DNA from: Atopomonas sediminilitoris
GTDB taxonomy: Bacteria; Pseudomonadota; Gammaproteobacteria; Pseudomonadales; Pseudomonadaceae
Direction of reading: 5' to 3'
DNA length: 64,000 nt
Assembly: GCF_022601735.1 (NCBI RefSeq)
Contig: NZ_JAKUMM010000008.1
Coordinates: 62,001-126,000, forward strand
Below, in pieces: positions 60,591 through 64,000 of the stretch. The position numbers and the translations under genes are program-made. How positions within the stretch are numbered: position 1 is the stretch's first letter; each line of letters begins with the position of its first letter. The notes under the pieces are model-generated. The model ran no database searches and was not told the DNA's origin. It was given only the letters and a program-made list of their open reading frames with translations.

Positions 60591-61493
60591 CTATACCTGA
60601 AAGACCGGCACACGATGGCACCAGCGCTCTTTATATTCACGATCAGCGCGGCCAAACGAGTAGCGCAACGGCTTAGCGGCAGCGCGGGCTTGCTCCCAAG
60701 CGGCCTGCGTATTGACGAAGCTCAACACGCTGCCCGGGCTAAAATCACGCGCCGACGGATCAACCCCGCCGTTAACGTATTCCACCGACCACCAAGCCGG
60801 CGACTCCGCCTGATAAAGCAATTGCACCGCGATAGGCTCGCCGTCCAGCTCCAAGACAAAGCCTGTCAGTAACGTGTGCAAGCGCTTGAGCACTTGCGCC
60901 ATGTGCGGCGCGCCGGTAGCGACAAAGCCCCAACGGCGTTCGAATAAGTCGCAATAGATAGCGGCCAAATCCTGCGGCGCATAGTCACCCACCGGGCGCA
61001 GCACACCGCCGGCCTCTTCTAATAACCGCAGCTCACGGCGCTGGTTGTAGCGGAATTTTTTGCCGTAATCCTCCGGCGCTCGCGCCATCGCCAACTCTTC
61101 CGCTTGCGGCTGTAGCGTGCTGACCTGCGCCTGATTCAACGCGCTCATATAGCGCGCCTGAAAGCGCACCGGCACATTCGCAGCAGGCTTGATCGGCAAA
61201 ATAAATTCCGCATTGCCTAAGTCAAACAAACCCTTATGGCCAAAGGCTTTCAGCGCCTCTTTGGCGCAGGCTAAAAAACGTCCCCAAGTCGCTAAGGCAC
61301 CGACCAGCTCATCACCCTGCCAGCACCCTAGATAGCGCGGGGTGATCCCCGCCAGCGCCGACAACTCTGCCACCACCAGCGGGTGCGTGATGACACTGCC
61401 GCCAAAGCGTGCGTACGCCTCAGCGTATTGCGCCGCGGTAATCGGCTGCCAGCCTTGCTCGCGCCAAGCCGGCACACGATTTAGCCAACTCAT
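60591..61493 (-). CDS. Mig-14 family protein (GNAT/FemAB-like)
   Basis: This 300-residue protein has an acetyltransferase-like fold. Signatures are YGKKFRYNQRRELRLLEEAGG, ERRWGFVATGAP and the C-terminal FSFGRADREYKERW-type segment (here RYSFGRADREYKERWCHRVPVF). This fits Mig-14, which in Salmonella and Pseudomonas helps resist antimicrobial peptides. It overlaps the msbA stop by four bases and the deacetylase follows after 5 bases, so msbA, this gene and the deacetylase form one operon. The acceptor substrate is unknown. Confidence 0.78.
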   Translation of the reverse strand: MSWLNRVPAWREQGWQPITAAQYAEAYARFGGSVITHPLVVAELSALAGITPRYLGCWQGDELVGALATWGRFLACAKEALKAFGHKGLFDLGNAEFILPIKPAANVPVRFQARYMSALNQAQVSTLQPQAEELAMARAPEDYGKKFRYNQRRELRLLEEAGGVLRPVGDYAPQDLAAIYCDLFERRWGFVATGAPHMAQVLKRLHTLLTGFVLELDGEPIAVQLLYQAESPAWWSVEYVNGGVDPSARDFSPGSVLSFVNTQAAWEQARAAAKPLRYSFGRADREYKERWCHRVPVFQV

Positions 61494-63307
61494 TCGACAA
61501 AGCCTGGATTATCTTCCAACTGCGTGGCGTGCAAGCGGGCGTAAGCGCCGCCTTGAGCCAGCAAGCTTTGGTGATTACCTTGCTCGACGATGCGACCCTC
61601 TTCCATGACGATGATCTGATCGGCCTTCTCGATGGTGGATAAGCGGTGCGCAATCACCAGCGTGGTGCGGCCTTGCATTACGGTCTCTAAGGCTTTTTGG
61701 ATATGACGCTCAGATTCGGTATCCAGCGCTGAAGTCGCTTCATCCAAGATCAGCAGCGGCGCATCTTTCAATAGCGCTCGGGCAATCGCCAAGCGCTGGC
61801 GCTGGCCGCCAGAAAGCAACACGCCGTTTTCGCCGACCACGGTTTGGTAACCCTTTGGCATCCGCTCGATGAACTCGTGGGCATACGCCGCCTTACCCGC
61901 ACGCTCGATATCTTCCAGTGGTGAGCCAGCCAAATCACCGTAGGCAATATTGTTGGCGATGGTGTCGTTAAATAAATTCACCTGCTGGCTGACCAAGGCA
62001 ATCTGCCGCCGCAAACTGGCCAAGGTAAAGCTTTCAACATCCACACTGTCGAGCAAGATATGGCCTTGGTCATGGTGATAAAAGCGCGGAATCAAGCTGG
62101 CCAGCGTCGATTTACCGCTGCCTGAGCGACCCACCAAGGCAATCATCTGCCCGGGCTCTGCAACAAAGTTGATGTCATGCAACACCGGCTTATCAGTGCC
62201 GGGGTAGGCGAACGTCAGGTTCTTAACCTCTAGACGACCACTGACCCGTGGTAAATCAACCGTACCGTGATCAACCTCGGGCGCCTCATCCAGCTGCTCA
62301 AAAATACTTTCAGCGCCGGCGATACCCTTTTGGATATTCGAACTCACCTCAGAAAGCTGCCTGATTGGCTTGGGCAACAAGCCAGCGAGCGTAATGTAGG
62401 CCACTAAATCACCTGGTGAAGCATCGCCACGCAACAGCAAGACCAAAAACATCAGTACCGCCATGGCGCTGTAAATCACCAGCTGCAAGCTGGGTGTGTA
62501 CACGGCACCGGTGCGCACCATACGCAACTGGCGGTCCATGTTGTCTTCGGTGGCATGCGCGAAACGACGCTTCTCATAAGGCTCACCGCCAAAGCTGCGC
62601 ACCACGCGATAGCTTTGAATGGCTTCGGAGGCCACGTGCGTCACGTCCCCCATCGCCACTTGAATCTTCTTACTTTGCTTACGGAATTTTTTGCTGGCAC
62701 TGACCACCATCAACCCGATGATCGGCAAAATCCCCAGCATCACCATGGTCAACTTCCAGTTCATAAACAGCAGCGAAGCAAACAGGAAGATCACCGTCAT
62801 GCCTTCACGCACCACCACCTTAATCGCATCGGTAGCCGCGCCGGTGACCATAGTCACGTTGTAAGTAATCCGCGAAATCAGGTGGCCCGAGTTGTTGTTA
62901 TCAAAATAGCGATTGGGCAAGGTCATCAGGTTGTTGAACAGCGCCACGCGCAGGTCTTGCACCAACCCCAGCGACACCTTGGACAGGTAGTAGTTACCGA
63001 GAAATGAACCCAGCCCCTGCCACAGCGCAATCAGCACGATCAACAGAGGCACCGCTTGCAGCAGCTTTAGCTCAACCAGCCACGGCGCATACTCAAGCAG
63101 CATCGGCGCGCTGGCAAAAAAACTGGCCTCAGGGTTAGACAACCCATCGACAAAGTACTTGAGCATGTAGCCCAGCATCGGCTGGGTGGTGGCGAAGATG
63201 AAAAAGCCGAACAGGCTGATGGCGAAGAAGCCGGCGTACGGCACAACATACTTCAGCAAGCGCAGATATATCGTTAAACTAGATTGGTCAGTGTTGTTGC
63301 TAGTCAT
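61490..63307 (-). CDS. msbA: Lipid A export ATP-binding/permease protein MsbA
   Basis: MsbA flips lipid A-core across the inner membrane. The protein is 605 residues from ATG 63305-63307 (MTSNNTDQSS). Six membrane helices are followed by an ABC ATPase. Walker A is GRSGSGKSTLASLIPRFY, the signature is LLSGGQRQRLAIARALL, and Walker B is LLILDEATSALD. The switch His lies in VIAHRLSTIE. It ends at the Mig-14 gene with a four-base overlap, and it is divergent from an AT-rich kinase gene. Confidence 0.96.
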   Translation of the reverse strand: MTSNNTDQSSLTIYLRLLKYVVPYAGFFAISLFGFFIFATTQPMLGYMLKYFVDGLSNPEASFFASAPMLLEYAPWLVELKLLQAVPLLIVLIALWQGLGSFLGNYYLSKVSLGLVQDLRVALFNNLMTLPNRYFDNNNSGHLISRITYNVTMVTGAATDAIKVVVREGMTVIFLFASLLFMNWKLTMVMLGILPIIGLMVVSASKKFRKQSKKIQVAMGDVTHVASEAIQSYRVVRSFGGEPYEKRRFAHATEDNMDRQLRMVRTGAVYTPSLQLVIYSAMAVLMFLVLLLRGDASPGDLVAYITLAGLLPKPIRQLSEVSSNIQKGIAGAESIFEQLDEAPEVDHGTVDLPRVSGRLEVKNLTFAYPGTDKPVLHDINFVAEPGQMIALVGRSGSGKSTLASLIPRFYHHDQGHILLDSVDVESFTLASLRRQIALVSQQVNLFNDTIANNIAYGDLAGSPLEDIERAGKAAYAHEFIERMPKGYQTVVGENGVLLSGGQRQRLAIARALLKDAPLLILDEATSALDTESERHIQKALETVMQGRTTLVIAHRLSTIEKADQIIVMEEGRIVEQGNHQSLLAQGGAYARLHATQLEDNPGFVE

Positions 63308-63373
63308 AGCACCTCCAAGACAACGCCGCATTCTAACAGCCCCTACAGACAGCGTCTCGCCTTAGAAAAATCC

Positions 63374-64000
63374 ATGAAAGAAATCACTGAACAGCAATTA
63401 AACGCAATGCTAGAGCACTGCGAAGTTCTGGAGGAAGACAGCCGAGGAACTAAGGTTGCTCGGCTGAAAAACGGCGATCTAATTAAAATCTTCAGGCCAC
63501 GCAGAAAGCTTTGGCTTAACCGATTAAAACCACAAAACCAGCGCTTTGCAGAAAATGCAAAAACACTAGAAAGACTGGGAGTTATCACCCCAAAAATCCA
63601 AGAGCTATTTTGGACAAACAGAAAAATCGCAGAGTGCGCCTGTATTTACAGCCCAATAAAAGGCCAAGCACTGATTAGCACATTCCAAAAATCGCCAGAC
63701 TTACTAAAAGAAAATCTTATACATATCGCAACCTTTATTGCCAGCCTTCACAATAGAGGGATTTACTTTCGGTCCTTGCATTTAGGCAACATCATACAGA
63801 CCCCAAAAAATGAATACGGCCTTATCGACTTTCTAGATTTAAAAATACAAAAAAAACCACTTTCCAGATACAAAACCCAAAGAAACCTTAAGCACTTCAA
63901 AAGGCACCTTGAGCGCGCTGGCGTTGAAGACTTCCCATGGTCATTCTTCACGCAGCTTTACGCACAGGCCGTGAGTCTCTCGCCGCCCTCGCGCCCCCCT
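63374..64000 (+). CDS. Lipopolysaccharide-kinase-like protein, partial (runs off window)
   Basis: An open frame from ATG 63374 continues to the right edge (209 residues, no stop). It has a kinase-like lobe with GTKVARLKNGDLIKIFRPRR, a catalytic-loop region GIYFRSLHLGNII where the usual His-x-Asp is altered, and LIDFLDLKI in place of DFG. It resembles the gene next to msbA in Pseudomonas, once called toluene tolerance protein, of the LPS core kinase group. Base use is A-rich with many AAA codons, unlike neighbours, as is common in LPS core loci. It is divergent from msbA by 66 bases. Confidence 0.75.
   Translation, partial: MKEITEQQLNAMLEHCEVLEEDSRGTKVARLKNGDLIKIFRPRRKLWLNRLKPQNQRFAENAKTLERLGVITPKIQELFWTNRKIAECACIYSPIKGQALISTFQKSPDLLKENLIHIATFIASLHNRGIYFRSLHLGNIIQTPKNEYGLIDFLDLKIQKKPLSRYKTQRNLKHFKRHLERAGVEDFPWSFFTQLYAQAVSLSPPSRPP

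Overview
The window is a dense chromosomal segment of a GC-rich gammaproteobacterium closely related in gene order to Pseudomonas. It carries markers of a flagellated (motAB, a chemoreceptor), twitching (FimX, Vfr), respiring (Coq7) Gram-negative with LPS (lptD, waaA, hldE, msbA). No rRNA, tRNA, IS element, prophage or CRISPR array was seen. No gene-free stretch exceeds about 270 bases. Several blocks match, from memory, the order of separate P. aeruginosa segments. They are nnrE/queG-orn-rsgA-motBA to serB; AAA-HIT-coq7-OsmC-vfr-trpCDG; trpE-gph-rpe with DUF3530 to glpE; and waaA to the gene after msbA.

Layout: 0-5 kb holds a partial NAD(P)HX epimerase gene, queG, orn, rsgA and motBA. 5-8.6 kb holds an HDOD protein, rhodanese and psd. 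8.6-12.3 kb holds a membrane protein and the EF-P beta-lysylation set (epmA, efp, epmB). 12.4-19.4 kb is a signalling block: a PilZ-like protein, FimX, SerB and a HAMP/cyclase-like membrane protein. 19.4-24.3 kb holds a Ycf46-like ATPase, HIT, an FGE-like protein, coq7, OsmC and vfr. 24.3-33.2 kb holds trpGDC and trpE, separated by a betaine-type transporter and a RIO kinase, then gph and rpe. 33.3-44.6 kb holds the envelope/peptidoglycan-recycling and housekeeping genes djlA-murU-amgK and lptD-surA-pdxA-rsmA-apaG-apaH-glpE. 44.6-53 kb holds waaA, a small redox operon, two acyl-CoA dehydrogenases and hldE. 53-58.8 kb is an accessory signalling island (FIST, GGDEF-EAL, PilZ, chemoreceptor, RpiR regulator). 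58.8-64 kb holds a DnpA-like deacetylase, a Mig-14-like protein, msbA and an AT-rich kinase gene cut by the window edge.

The most informative signals outside ordinary genes are two short leader ORFs. One lies upstream of trpE and one upstream of trpGDC. Both end in a shared K-A-x-A-R-W-R-W motif, which points to tryptophan-dependent attenuation of both halves of a split trp operon. Other notable signals are a complete EpmA/EF-P(Lys34)/EpmB set in a Pseudomonas-like neighbourhood, a FIST plus c-di-GMP enzyme operon facing a chemoreceptor-PilZ operon, a sigma-28-like promoter before motAB, and an acyl-CoA dehydrogenase pair in which one member ends before the usual catalytic glutamate.
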